The notes beneath the pieces were generated by a model. It ran no database searches. It saw only the letters and a program-made list of their open reading frames with translations, and was not told the origin of the DNA. A DNA stretch of 26,859 bases, taken from NCBI GenBank assembly GCA_035634255.1, contig DASQDI010000073.1, positions 1-26,859 of the forward strand. The letters run 5' to 3'. The stretch comes from DATLMR01 sp035634255 (lineage in GTDB: Bacteria; Acidobacteriota; Blastocatellia; UBA7656). Position numbers and translations under genes: made by a program. Within the stretch, counting starts at the first letter, position 1. Every line of letters starts with the position of its first letter. Below, in pieces: positions 18,438 through 26,828 of the stretch.

Positions 18438-20210
18438 ATGGAGCGTATAATTCTCAGGCATATAAGCGGGTCGAAGGCCGGGCAGGTCGAAGAGTTCCCG
18501 CTCAGCCATTTTAAAGAGCTGACCATCGGGCGCGACACTTCGGCCACGGTTAAGTACGACCCGGACAGGGACGATCTGGTGGGACGTGTGCACGCGAAGA
18601 TCGCGCAGGACCCGACGAACCCCACGCGGTTCACGATCTCGGACCTGAACAGCCGCAACGGCACGTACGTGAACAGGCAGAGGCTCGTGGGCACGACGCA
18701 GCTGTCGCCGGGCGACTCGGTGCAGTTCGGCGCGGGCGGCCCGGAATTGCAATTCGACCTCGACCCGCGGCCGCAGCAGCAGATGAAGGCGACCCGCGTG
18801 GGCGATTCGGGCACGGCGGGCCTCGGCTCCGCCCCCGGCGCGATGGGCGGCCCTCCCCCGACCCGGACCGGGCCCGGCATGCCTCCGTCCCCGCCTTACC
18901 AGCAGCAGGGTTACAACATCCCCCCCACGCGCGAAGGCGGCTACAACATTCCGCCGACGCAGGCCGGCAGCCACGGCACGGTCGGTAAGGCCACCGTCGA
19001 GCGGATGATCGCGCAGAACAAGAGCTCCTCGACGAAGTACCTGATATTCGGGGGCGCGGCCATCCTGTTGATAATCGCGGTCGTCGCCGCCGCCCTGATC
19101 TACCAGCAGATATCTTCCAACAGGCAGATCGCGAGCGAGACGCGCGGCATTCTCGAAGCGGAGAAGGCGGGCGCGCCGATGACTCCCGCGGACATCGTGA
19201 AGAACTACACGAACTCCGCCGTCTACATCGAATGCGGGTGGAAGCTGATCTACACGCCGACCGGCGGGCAGGTCTACCACATGTACATCCCCAACAACTA
19301 TAAAGGCAAGCAGATCGTCCCCGACGGGCGTAGCTCCGTCGCGGCTTACGTGATGGTCTCGCAGGACCAGATCGAGCCTTACCTCACCACCGACAGCCGG
19401 GGCGGGCGTCCCATCGGCGGCGAGCACACGGGCTCCGGCTTCACGGTCACGAGCGACGGCTTCATCCTGACCAACCGCCACGTCGCGGCGACCTGGAGGA
19501 CCAGCTACCAGTTCCCCAATGATTCGACCCCCGGCGTCGTCATCCAGGGCGGGCAGCTCGCGCTCGGGCAGGACGGCAACCCCATACTGATCCGAGCCCC
19601 GCAGGACTGGGTCCCGTCCGAGACCAAGCAGGCGGGCCAGAAGCTTCAGGGAGGTTTCGAAGGCCGCAACGATTACCTCAACGTCACCTTCGCCAAGAAC
19701 GACCTCCGCATCCCGGCCAAGCTCGCGCGTACGTCCGACCGCCACGACGTGGCGATGATCAAGATCGACACCCCGGAGGCCGTCAGCAAGGTCGAGCTTT
19801 ACGACAACTACGACGCGATCAAGCCGGGCGACGCGGCCATCATTCTCGGGTACCCGGCCGTCTCGCCGCCGGTCTACGGGGTCACCAAGTCTCAGGACGT
19901 TTTCAACCGCGAGTCGAAGGTCAAGATCGTGCCCGACCCGACCGTGAGCGTGGGCAACGTCGGCAGAGTCATACGCGGCAGCAGCGACAACACGGCTCCG
20001 GGCAAGGACCCGATCTACAGCGCGTTCGGGGACGCCTACCAGCTCACGATCAACTCGACCGGCTCCGGCAACAGCGGGGGCCCGGTCTTCGATGACCGGG
20101 GCCGCGTGACGGGCATCTTCTTCGCCAGCAGCCGCTCGGACGCGATGATCACTTTCGCCGTGCCGATCCGGTATGGCAAAGAGCTGATGAGCGTCGGCAC
20201 TTCCAGGTAA
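18438..20210 (+). CDS. Transmembrane FHA-domain serine protease (trypsin/HtrA-like)
   Basis: The 590-residue protein has an N-terminal FHA domain (~4-107; GR at 31-32, VHA at 51-53, NSRNGTYVN at 71-79), a Pro/Gly/Gln-rich linker with two GYNIPPT copies (~110-195), one membrane helix (~200-222) and an outer trypsin-like protease domain (~250-585). The triad is H348 (LTNRHVA), D437 (RHDVAMIKI) and S546 (GSGNSGGPV); no PDZ domain follows. The FHA domain should face the cytoplasm and read phosphothreonine, the protease the periplasm. The serine of the usual FHA SRxH motif is glycine (G49), so binding may be altered. KATRVG (117-122) directly after the FHA domain resembles motifs in the neighbouring kinases. 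GGAGG with 6-nt spacing fixes the start. Confidence 0.92.
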   Translation: MERIILRHISGSKAGQVEEFPLSHFKELTIGRDTSATVKYDPDRDDLVGRVHAKIAQDPTNPTRFTISDLNSRNGTYVNRQRLVGTTQLSPGDSVQFGAGGPELQFDLDPRPQQQMKATRVGDSGTAGLGSAPGAMGGPPPTRTGPGMPPSPPYQQQGYNIPPTREGGYNIPPTQAGSHGTVGKATVERMIAQNKSSSTKYLIFGGAAILLIIAVVAAALIYQQISSNRQIASETRGILEAEKAGAPMTPADIVKNYTNSAVYIECGWKLIYTPTGGQVYHMYIPNNYKGKQIVPDGRSSVAAYVMVSQDQIEPYLTTDSRGGRPIGGEHTGSGFTVTSDGFILTNRHVAATWRTSYQFPNDSTPGVVIQGGQLALGQDGNPILIRAPQDWVPSETKQAGQKLQGGFEGRNDYLNVTFAKNDLRIPAKLARTSDRHDVAMIKIDTPEAVSKVELYDNYDAIKPGDAAIILGYPAVSPPVYGVTKSQDVFNRESKVKIVPDPTVSVGNVGRVIRGSSDNTAPGKDPIYSAFGDAYQLTINSTGSGNSGGPVFDDRGRVTGIFFASSRSDAMITFAVPIRYGKELMSVGTSR

Positions 20211-20225
20211 CCCCCCTTCTTTCCG

Positions 20226-20260
20226 AAGGCGGAGCGCGGTCATAGATCCCGCTCCGCCTT
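20226..20260 (+). terminator. Strong hairpin after the FHA-protease gene
   Basis: AAGGCGGAGCG (20226-20236), 13-nt loop, CGCTCCGCCTT (20250-20260), followed by CTTC rather than a T-run. The 11-bp stem sits in the 61-bp gap before the next kinase gene. It may be a weak or Rho-assisted terminator, or an mRNA-stabilising hairpin that lets some transcription continue. Confidence 0.5.
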
Positions 20261-20271
20261 CTTCGAGCAGT

Positions 20272-21519
20272 ATGACCGTGCCGTCTCTTCTGAATTATAC
20301 GATTGGCGAATACCGCTTGGTGGACCTGCTCGGGGCGGGCGGGATGGGTGAGGTCTACCGGGGGGTCCACACGAAGATCGGGAGGGTCGTCGCGGTGAAA
20401 GTTCTGAGCCAGGCCAACCGCGGCCCGGAATTCCTTGAGCGGTTCCTTAACGAGGCCCGCATCCAGTCGCAGCTACAGCACCCGAACATCGCGACCCTTT
20501 ACGACTTCCTCGAATTCAATAACCAGCCCTGCATAATCATGGAGTTCGTCGAAGGGCAGACGCTCTCGGACCTGATTCAGACGCACGGGGCCATCCCTCC
20601 GAGGGAGGCCATCGCTTTGTTCAACCCGATCCTGAGCGCCATCGGCTACATTCACAGCCAGGGCGTAACGCACCGCGACATAAAGTCGAGCAACGTAAAG
20701 ATAAGCTCTTCGGGGCAGGTCAAGCTGCTCGATTTCGGCATCGCCAAGTCGGGCTCGTCCCCCGCCCTCACCCAGGCCGGGGGCTTCATCGGCACGTTGC
20801 AGTACCTTTCTCCCGAGCAGCTCAAGGGCGGCTACGCCGACGCGAGGTCGGACATCTGGGCGCTCGGGGTCCTGCTCTACGAGATGGTCACGGGCTGCAT
20901 GCCGTTCGAGGCCAACACCATCGGCGAGCTTTACGAGGCGGTGAACAAAGTCGAGTACGCGAAGCCGTGCGCGCTCAACCCCGGCATCCCTCGCGGGGTC
21001 GAGTCGGTCATCTCCCGGTGCCTGAAGAAGAATGCCTCGGAGCGTTACCAGACGGCGCAGGAGCTTTACAACGACCTCGCGCGCGCGGAGAGTCAGGCGA
21101 CCGCCGTGGGCCTTCACGCGCAGGCCGAGCCCCTGTCGGGGAACAAGCGATGGCTGATCGTCGCGGGCGGGGTGGCTTTCCTACTCTTCCTCGTCGCGGG
21201 CGCGTACTCCCTGATCGGCGGGGGCGACGCGACGCTCCCGGCGAACAGGAGCCTGCAACCGGCGGCGAATCAGTCCGCGGCCTCGGCCCCGTCGCGGAGC
21301 CCGTCGCAGCCGAAGACCCTGACCATAGACGTTGCGGAGGGGCGCGCGGAAGTATACAGGAACGGGCAGAAGGTCGGCACGACCCCCTTCAACTTCGAAG
21401 CGAGGCAGGGCGAGCAGGTCAATTTCGTTCTCAAGAACGATGGGTTCGTGGATAAATCAGTAGACCTTTCCGTCACCGACAACCGCAAGGTTTACACTTT
21501 CAACATGGAAAAGAAATGA
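20272..21519 (+). CDS. Ser/Thr protein kinase with transmembrane helix and PEGA-type domain
   Basis: The 415-residue protein is a Hanks-type kinase (~13-270): glycine loop GAGGMGEVY (21-29), K43 in VAVKVL, HRD at 134-136 (HRDIKSSN, with serine where proline is usual), DFG at 154-156, GTLQYLSPEQL, and DARSDIWALGVLLYEM. A membrane helix (~294-316) leads to a Ser/Ala/Pro linker and a C-terminal beta domain (~346-413; AEVYRNGQKVGTTPF) that looks like PEGA, thought to bind surface structures. It is diverged from the other two kinases in the window and lacks their KETR linker motif. The ATG is preceded by no clear ribosome-binding site. It sits between the FHA-protease and the PP2C genes. Confidence 0.94.
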   Translation: MTVPSLLNYTIGEYRLVDLLGAGGMGEVYRGVHTKIGRVVAVKVLSQANRGPEFLERFLNEARIQSQLQHPNIATLYDFLEFNNQPCIIMEFVEGQTLSDLIQTHGAIPPREAIALFNPILSAIGYIHSQGVTHRDIKSSNVKISSSGQVKLLDFGIAKSGSSPALTQAGGFIGTLQYLSPEQLKGGYADARSDIWALGVLLYEMVTGCMPFEANTIGELYEAVNKVEYAKPCALNPGIPRGVESVISRCLKKNASERYQTAQELYNDLARAESQATAVGLHAQAEPLSGNKRWLIVAGGVAFLLFLVAGAYSLIGGGDATLPANRSLQPAANQSAASAPSRSPSQPKTLTIDVAEGRAEVYRNGQKVGTTPFNFEARQGEQVNFVLKNDGFVDKSVDLSVTDNRKVYTFNMEKK

Positions 21520-21600
21520 GGACCGCGCCCCGTCGGTGATGGGTCGCGAATTCTCGAACTTTCAGGGTGCCTCTCATAGTAAATATAGCGTAATAATTTT

Positions 21601-22476
21601 ATGTTCAATCGAAAGAAGAAAGACGGTATGAATGACGACCCGGCGCAGCCGAAAGAAGGTGGCCTTAGCGAGTACAAAGTCGTCGCCAGCCTGCGCACGG
21701 ATGTCGGCTGCGTGCGCGAGATAAACGAAGATTCGGGCAAGTACGTGCAGCCGAACAACCCCGAGGTGCTCGCGAGCAAGGGCATGCTTTTCGTCGTGGC
21801 GGACGGGATGGGCGGCCACTCGGCGGGCGAAGTCGCGAGCAGCATCGCGGTCGAGACCGTGAGCCGCGTCTATTACGACGATAAAAACGACCCGGAAGAA
21901 TCCCTCAGGAAAGCCTTCCAGCAGGCCAACCGCGACATTCACGCCGTCTCCGTCAAGAACGCATCCCTGAGCGGCATGGGGACCACCTGCACGGCCCTCG
22001 TGCTGAAGGACGGCACGGCGCTCTCGGCCCACGTCGGCGACAGCCGCATCTACCTCGTGCGCGACGGGCAGATATACGTGATGACCGAAGACCACTCGGC
22101 CGTGATGGAGATGGTGAAGCGCGGCCTCATAAGCCATGAGGAGGCGCGCTACCACCCCGACAAGAACATCATCCTGCGCGCGGTCGGGAGCCAGCCCGAC
22201 GTGGAAGTCTCTTCATGGGAGGAGCCCTTCCCCGTCAAAGCCAGCGACCAGTTCGTGCTCTGCTCCGACGGCCTCTACGACCTCGTGACGGACGAGGAGA
22301 TCAAAGATGCGGTTTTGAGCGCCGACCCCCACGTGGCCTGCGAGGGCCTCATCAGCCTGGCAAAAGAGCGGGGAGGCTACGATAATATCACGGTCGGAAT
22401 TATCAGGTTGCAACCGCCGGGCGATAAATCTTCCGGCTCCGTCAAAGAGACTCGGGAAGCGGAGGTCCTAAGATGA
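21601..22476 (+). CDS. PP2C-type Ser/Thr protein phosphatase
   Basis: The 291-residue soluble phosphatase is likely to reverse phosphorylation by the neighbouring kinases, as PrpC/Stp does for PrkC/Stk. Metal-binding and family motifs are intact: VREINEDS, VVADGMGGHSAG, GMGTTCTALVL, HVGDSRIYLV, CSDGLYDLV and GGYDNITVGII. The C-terminal tail (272-291) contains KETR (282-285), the short motif also found in the kinase linkers. Its stop overlaps the next kinase start as ATGA (22473-22476), the classic phosphatase-kinase coupling. The start is either ATG 21601 (no ribosome-binding site, AT-rich upstream) or ATG 21628 (codon 10). The 81-bp upstream gap shows no strong promoter. Confidence 0.95.
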   Translation: MFNRKKKDGMNDDPAQPKEGGLSEYKVVASLRTDVGCVREINEDSGKYVQPNNPEVLASKGMLFVVADGMGGHSAGEVASSIAVETVSRVYYDDKNDPEESLRKAFQQANRDIHAVSVKNASLSGMGTTCTALVLKDGTALSAHVGDSRIYLVRDGQIYVMTEDHSAVMEMVKRGLISHEEARYHPDKNIILRAVGSQPDVEVSSWEEPFPVKASDQFVLCSDGLYDLVTDEEIKDAVLSADPHVACEGLISLAKERGGYDNITVGIIRLQPPGDKSSGSVKETREAEVLR

Positions 22477-23957
22477 TCGGACATGTAGTCGGCAATTATA
22501 AGATCACGGAGACGCTGGGCGAAGGCGGGATGGGCGCGGTCTACAAGGGCGTAGACCTGATGCTTGAGCGCGAAGTCGCCATCAAGATGCTGCGGCCCGA
22601 GTTGTCTCGCCAGCCCCAGATCGTAGAGCGGTTCCGCTCCGAGGCCGTCACCCTCGCGAAGCTGAACCACCCGAACATCGCGACGCTCCACAGCTTCTTC
22701 AGGCAGAGCGACGACTTCTTCATGGTGATGGAGTTCGTCCGGGGGGAGACCCTCGACAGCCTCATCCGGAGGTCGGGCGCTATGCCGCTCGGCCAGGCCC
22801 TCTCTCTGTTCTGTCAGGCCCTCGAAGGGATCGGGCAGGCCCACCTGCTCGGCATCATCCACCGCGACATCAAGCCCGCCAACATGATGCTGACCGAAAC
22901 CGGCTCGATAAAGGTGATGGACTTCGGCATCGCGCGCGTGCTCGGCACGTCCCGCATGACCAAGCAGGGCATGGTGGTCGGCACCATCGAGTATATGGCC
23001 CCGGAGCAGGTGCAGGGCCTTGAGACCGACGCGCGCTCAGACATCTACTCCCTCGGCATTCTGCTTTACGAGATGCTCACCGGCCGCGTGCCTTTCACCA
23101 GCGAGAACGAATTCCAGGTCATGAAGGCGCAGATCGAAGAGGCCCCGACGCCTCCGAGGACTTACGCCCCGCACATCCCTCTCGCCGTGGAGAGGGCCCT
23201 GATGCGCGCCCTGGCGAAGAGGCCCGAGGCGCGGTTTCAAACCATATCCGAGTTCCGCGCGGCCATAGAAGAAGGGATGGCGCAGGCGGCCCTGCCCGTC
23301 GAGCCTAAACCCATTAAAGCCGTGCCCCCTCCCACGCGCATCGGGGCGGCGGCCCCGACCGATTCTTCAGAGGGGCCGAAAGCGACGAGGCTTGCCGGGA
23401 ATTCGGTGTCGACTTCCCCTGACGTGTCGGGCTTGCAGTCGGGGTTAAAAGAGACCCGGCTCGGAGCGGCCTCGGGAGCCCACGCCGATTATGCGGCGAA
23501 TGCCTACGGGCAGAGTCAGCCCATTCAACCTCAACCGTCGCTTCTCAGTAAGCTCACCTGGGTTCATTACGCCGGGGCCGCGGCGGTGCTCGTCGTCCTG
23601 ATAGCCGTCCCCGCGCTCCTGATCGGAAGGGGCGAGACGCAGCCCGCGACTAAGCCCGCGGCCGTCACGCAGCCCGCGCAGCAGCAGCCCACTCAACCTG
23701 CCGCCGCAGCCGAGCCGCCTCCCGTCCAATCGAATGCGCCTTCGAATCAGCAGGCCGTCCCGCCCGTCGCGCCCCCCATCGCCCACCAGCCCATCGAGGG
23801 TCAGGAGGCACAGGGCGGCTCTCAAAGAGCGGGCGGCGACAGGGGCGACAGGGGCGCTTCGAAGACGCAGAGGGCGGGCCGCAAAGACTCGGGCGACTCC
23901 GCCGAGAAGGAGCGACAACGGAAGCGCGAAGCCGCTTTGAAGGCTTTGGATAATTAA
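22473..23957 (+). CDS. Ser/Thr protein kinase with transmembrane helix, paralogue A
   Basis: The 494-residue protein has a PknB-like kinase domain (~9-268): GEGGMGAVYKG (17-27), K38 in VAIKML, HRD 130-132 in HRDIKPANMML, DFG 150-152, GTIEYMAPEQ (170-179) and DARSDIYSLGILLYEM. The cytoplasmic linker (~270-363) carries PPTRIG, KATRLAG (303-309) and KETRLG (326-331). A membrane helix (~365-384) leads to a Pro/Gln/Ala-rich outer tail with no recognised domain, ending in a highly charged segment. It overlaps the PP2C gene by 4 bp and has its own GGAGG. It is a close paralogue of the kinase at 25166-26827, with long tracts of near-identical DNA. Confidence 0.95.
   Translation: MIGHVVGNYKITETLGEGGMGAVYKGVDLMLEREVAIKMLRPELSRQPQIVERFRSEAVTLAKLNHPNIATLHSFFRQSDDFFMVMEFVRGETLDSLIRRSGAMPLGQALSLFCQALEGIGQAHLLGIIHRDIKPANMMLTETGSIKVMDFGIARVLGTSRMTKQGMVVGTIEYMAPEQVQGLETDARSDIYSLGILLYEMLTGRVPFTSENEFQVMKAQIEEAPTPPRTYAPHIPLAVERALMRALAKRPEARFQTISEFRAAIEEGMAQAALPVEPKPIKAVPPPTRIGAAAPTDSSEGPKATRLAGNSVSTSPDVSGLQSGLKETRLGAASGAHADYAANAYGQSQPIQPQPSLLSKLTWVHYAGAAAVLVVLIAVPALLIGRGETQPATKPAAVTQPAQQQPTQPAAAAEPPPVQSNAPSNQQAVPPVAPPIAHQPIEGQEAQGGSQRAGGDRGDRGASKTQRAGRKDSGDSAEKERQRKREAALKALDN
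22854..22945 (+). repeat. Kinase identity tract, copy A
   Basis: These 92 bp are identical, including third codon positions, to 25547-25638 in the paralogous kinase. They encode the catalytic loop to just after DFG. Two further tracts are shared: 28 bp (22806-22833 with 25499-25526) and 75 bp with one mismatch (23022-23096 with 25715-25789). Confidence 0.9.
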
Positions 23958-23992
23958 AGCGGTAGGATTGTTCAATTCATGGAGAAGGATTT

Positions 23993-25093
23993 ATGCCGTT
24001 AAGGAGTAAAGCATTCAATCGCGCACGAAACATAACCTTCATGGTCGCGGTACTTTCCATGTTTCTTTTCCTGTCCGGCAGCGCACGGATGCAGGGAAAG
24101 AAGCCCATCACGAAGCAGGGGTTGATGCAGGCCGTCAAGATCAACGGCCTCTCGACGCAGGAGCTCGTCTCGCAGATCCAGTCGCGCGGAGTCGCCTTCA
24201 GGATGACCGCGGAAGATGAGAACGACCTCCTCTCCGTGGGCGCGAGGCCGGAGATCATCGACGCCGCGCGCAGCAATTACCGAGCGGGCGCGCCCGTCGC
24301 CAGCACCGGCACTAGCACAGGCGCGAGCAGCGCGAGACCTTCGGCCAGCGTGCCGAGCGGGCCGCCCCTGTCCAAGGTGGAGATCGTCACCCTGCTCCAG
24401 AACGGGGTGGCCCCGACGCGGGTCGAGCAACTCGTTGAGGTCCGGGGCGTGGCCTTCGCCCTGACACCTGAGATCACCAAAGAAATAACCGCGGCGGGCG
24501 GCAACCGCTCGCTGCTCGGCGCGATCACGGAGAGGGCGACGGCCGCGTCGAACTCCCCGGCGGCGAACACGACGGCGAACGCGGGCCCCGACTACGACGA
24601 CTACACGGATCAGGCCATCGCCTACATGCAGGCCAACGATTCGTACAACGCGATACTGACTCTGCAGAAGGCCGTCAGGCTGGACACGTCGAAGCCCCTG
24701 GCCTACCAGTTGCTCGGCATCGCGCAGCTTTATGGCAACCAGAACATCGTTTCCGCGGAAAGCTCGATGCGCGCGGCCATCGAGCGCGGAGGGACGGCCG
24801 TGTTCCGCGTCTACCACGACCACGATAAATTCTTCGGCTCTTACTGCCAGGGCTCGCTCTTCGTCTCGAAGCCCGAGGTCACTTTCAAAGCCGACGACGG
24901 CAAGCACACATTCGAGGCCAAGGATTCCATAATCAAAGAGGCGAAGATCAACGGCTTCGTCGGGTCGGAGTACGGGGCCTTCCACCTGAAGGTCATTCAG
25001 GCGGACAATAAGTCCAAGACATACAACTTCGCTCCCGCGACGAAGCTGAAGGCGGAGTCAAATCTGATAATCAATCTGGTCCAGGCTTACTAA
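23993..25093 (+). CDS. Secreted protein with duplicated helical motif, TPR and PH-like C-terminal region
   Basis: The 366-residue protein has an N-terminal signal or anchor segment (14-31: ITFMVAVLSMFLFLSGSA). A ~50-residue motif is present twice: ~39-92 (GLMQAVKINGLSTQELVSQI...RGVAFRMT) and ~126-178 (EIVTLLQNGVAPTRVEQLVE..RGVAFALT), joined by a Ser/Thr/Ala linker. A TPR-like region (~203-262) follows, then a beta-rich C-terminal region (~283-347: GSLFVSKPEVTFKADDGKHT, ending TYNFAP) that looks like a PH/GRAM-type fold. I do not recognise a named family. It lies 35 bp after one kinase and 72 bp before its paralogue, suggesting it senses for or is controlled by them. AAGGA before ATG 23993 supports the start. 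Confidence 0.75.
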   Translation: MPLRSKAFNRARNITFMVAVLSMFLFLSGSARMQGKKPITKQGLMQAVKINGLSTQELVSQIQSRGVAFRMTAEDENDLLSVGARPEIIDAARSNYRAGAPVASTGTSTGASSARPSASVPSGPPLSKVEIVTLLQNGVAPTRVEQLVEVRGVAFALTPEITKEITAAGGNRSLLGAITERATAASNSPAANTTANAGPDYDDYTDQAIAYMQANDSYNAILTLQKAVRLDTSKPLAYQLLGIAQLYGNQNIVSAESSMRAAIERGGTAVFRVYHDHDKFFGSYCQGSLFVSKPEVTFKADDGKHTFEAKDSIIKEAKINGFVGSEYGAFHLKVIQADNKSKTYNFAPATKLKAESNLIINLVQAY

Positions 25094-25165
25094 TGAAACG
25101 CCGGGGGCCTTACGAGAACAGGGATATTTAACGTATCGAAACGCTCGGAAACTGGAGGGCATAAT

Positions 25166-26827
25166 ATGATCGGCAACGTTGTTGGCACTTACAAGATAAC
25201 CGATAAGATCGGCGAAGGGGGGATGGGCGCGGTCTTCAAAGGCGTGGACCTCATGCTCGAACGCGAGGTCGCCATAAAAATGCTGCGGCCGGAGCTGGCG
25301 AGCCAGCCGCAGGTCGTGGAGCGGTTCCGCTCGGAAGCAATCACCCTCGCGAAGCTGAACCACCCGAACATCGCGACGCTCTTCAGCTTCCTTCGCCACG
25401 GCAATGATTTCTTCATGGCGATGGAGTTCGTGCGCGGCCAGACGCTCGACGACGCCATCAGGCAGTACGGGGCGATGAGCCCGGAGCGCGCCATCACCCT
25501 GTTCTGTCAGGCCCTCGAAGGGATCGACCATGCGCACAGGATCGGGATCATCCACCGCGACATCAAGCCCGCCAACATGATGCTGACCGAAACCGGCTCG
25601 ATAAAGGTGATGGACTTCGGCATCGCGCGCGTGCTCGGGAGCGCGCGGCTCACCCGGCAGGGCAACATCGTTGGGACCATCGAATACATGTCGCCCGAGC
25701 AGGTGCGCGGGGAAGAGACCGACGCGCGCTCAGATATCTACTCCCTCGGCATTCTGCTTTACGAGATGCTCACCGGCCGCGTGCCTTTCGAAAGCCAGAG
25801 CGAGTTCGAGCTGATGAAGGCCCAGATCGAGCAGGCGCCCACGCCTCCGCGCTCGTTCGCCGCGCACATCCCTCTGCCGATAGAGCAGGCGATCATGAGG
25901 TCGCTCGCGAAAAAGCCGGACGCCCGGTTCCAGACGGCCGGGGAATTTCGCTCGGTGCTGCTCGGCGCGCTAGCGGGCACGGCCAACCCGCTCGATAACA
26001 GCGCGCGCATCGGATACGCCGCGCCCGCGACCAGACTGGACGAGGCCGTTCCGTCCCGAGCGTCGTCGCCCGGCGTAGCGCCATCGCGGCCGCCTTCGGG
26101 GGAGGTGCCGAAAGAGACCCGCCTGGCCGGAGGCGCGGGGGCGGCCACCCCAGCGGGCCAGTTGAAAGAGACGCGCCTCGGGAATTACGGCACCCAGCCG
26201 GTAGTCGATCAGCAAGGCGGCATGGCCGGGTACCCCCCGGCTTATCAGGCCGCGGCGCAGCCCTCCATTCTGAGCAAGCTCAACTGGAAGCACTACGCGG
26301 GGGCGGGGGCCCTGGTCCTGGGGCTGATCCTGGTTCCTTTTGCTTTCATCGGAGGGGACGCGAAAGAGACCCCGGCGCAGGCTCCTGTCGTAACGCAGCA
26401 GCCCCCGCCGGCGCAAGCACCTGCTCCGGCCCAGTCAGCGCCTCAGCTGATAGAGCCCGCGCCCGCGCAGACCGCGGCGGGGAGCGACCTGCCTCCCGGC
26501 GTAGCGCCCGCGGACAAACAGGGCGGCGACACCTCCGAGGCGAGCAAGTCGACTCGCAACCGCTCGGGCGGCACGGGTCAGAGGGCGGCCGATACTCCGG
26601 TCGCGTCGGAGCCCGAGCCGCGTAGGCCCGCCGAGGTCGAGCCTACGCCCGCTCCGCGCAAAGAAGAAAAGCCTGTCGTAGCCAAAGAGCCGGAGAAGAA
26701 AGAAGAGAGCAAATTAGAAAAAGTAGAGAAGAAGGTGGAGAAAGCGGGCGGCCTCTTCAACAAGGTCAAAGGCATCTTCGGCGGGGGCGATAAGAAAAAG
26801 AAGGAAGATAAGGAGAAGAAGCCTTAA
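25166..26827 (+). CDS. Ser/Thr protein kinase with transmembrane helix, paralogue B
   Basis: The 553-residue protein matches paralogue A through the kinase domain (~9-268; K38, HRD 130-132, DFG 150-152) with the same residue numbering. The cytoplasmic linker (~270-375) carries PATRLDE, KETRLAG (316-322) and KETRLGN (334-340). One membrane helix (~376-396) leads to a longer outer tail: Pro/Ala/Gln-rich, then Pro/Glu/Lys-rich, with a coiled Lys/Glu segment and the ending GGLFNKVKGIFGGGDKKKK. The tails of the two paralogues diverge much more than the kinase domains, so the outer part probably sets specificity. GGAGG (25154-25158, 7-nt spacing) supports ATG 25166. The 72-bp upstream gap has no clear promoter. 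Confidence 0.95.
   Translation: MIGNVVGTYKITDKIGEGGMGAVFKGVDLMLEREVAIKMLRPELASQPQVVERFRSEAITLAKLNHPNIATLFSFLRHGNDFFMAMEFVRGQTLDDAIRQYGAMSPERAITLFCQALEGIDHAHRIGIIHRDIKPANMMLTETGSIKVMDFGIARVLGSARLTRQGNIVGTIEYMSPEQVRGEETDARSDIYSLGILLYEMLTGRVPFESQSEFELMKAQIEQAPTPPRSFAAHIPLPIEQAIMRSLAKKPDARFQTAGEFRSVLLGALAGTANPLDNSARIGYAAPATRLDEAVPSRASSPGVAPSRPPSGEVPKETRLAGGAGAATPAGQLKETRLGNYGTQPVVDQQGGMAGYPPAYQAAAQPSILSKLNWKHYAGAGALVLGLILVPFAFIGGDAKETPAQAPVVTQQPPPAQAPAPAQSAPQLIEPAPAQTAAGSDLPPGVAPADKQGGDTSEASKSTRNRSGGTGQRAADTPVASEPEPRRPAEVEPTPAPRKEEKPVVAKEPEKKEESKLEKVEKKVEKAGGLFNKVKGIFGGGDKKKKEDKEKKP
25547..25638 (+). repeat. Kinase identity tract, copy B
   Basis: Identical over 92 bp to 22854-22945 in the upstream paralogue; see that entry for the other shared tracts. 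Confidence 0.9.
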
Positions 26828-26828
26828 G

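Noticed and set aside
18408..20243. Long open frame on the minus strand opposite the FHA-protease gene
   Set aside because: It is Arg/His/Asp/Val-rich with no recognisable domain, and lies fully antisense to a gene with FHA and protease motifs and a strong ribosome-binding site. Such shadows are expected in GC-rich DNA.
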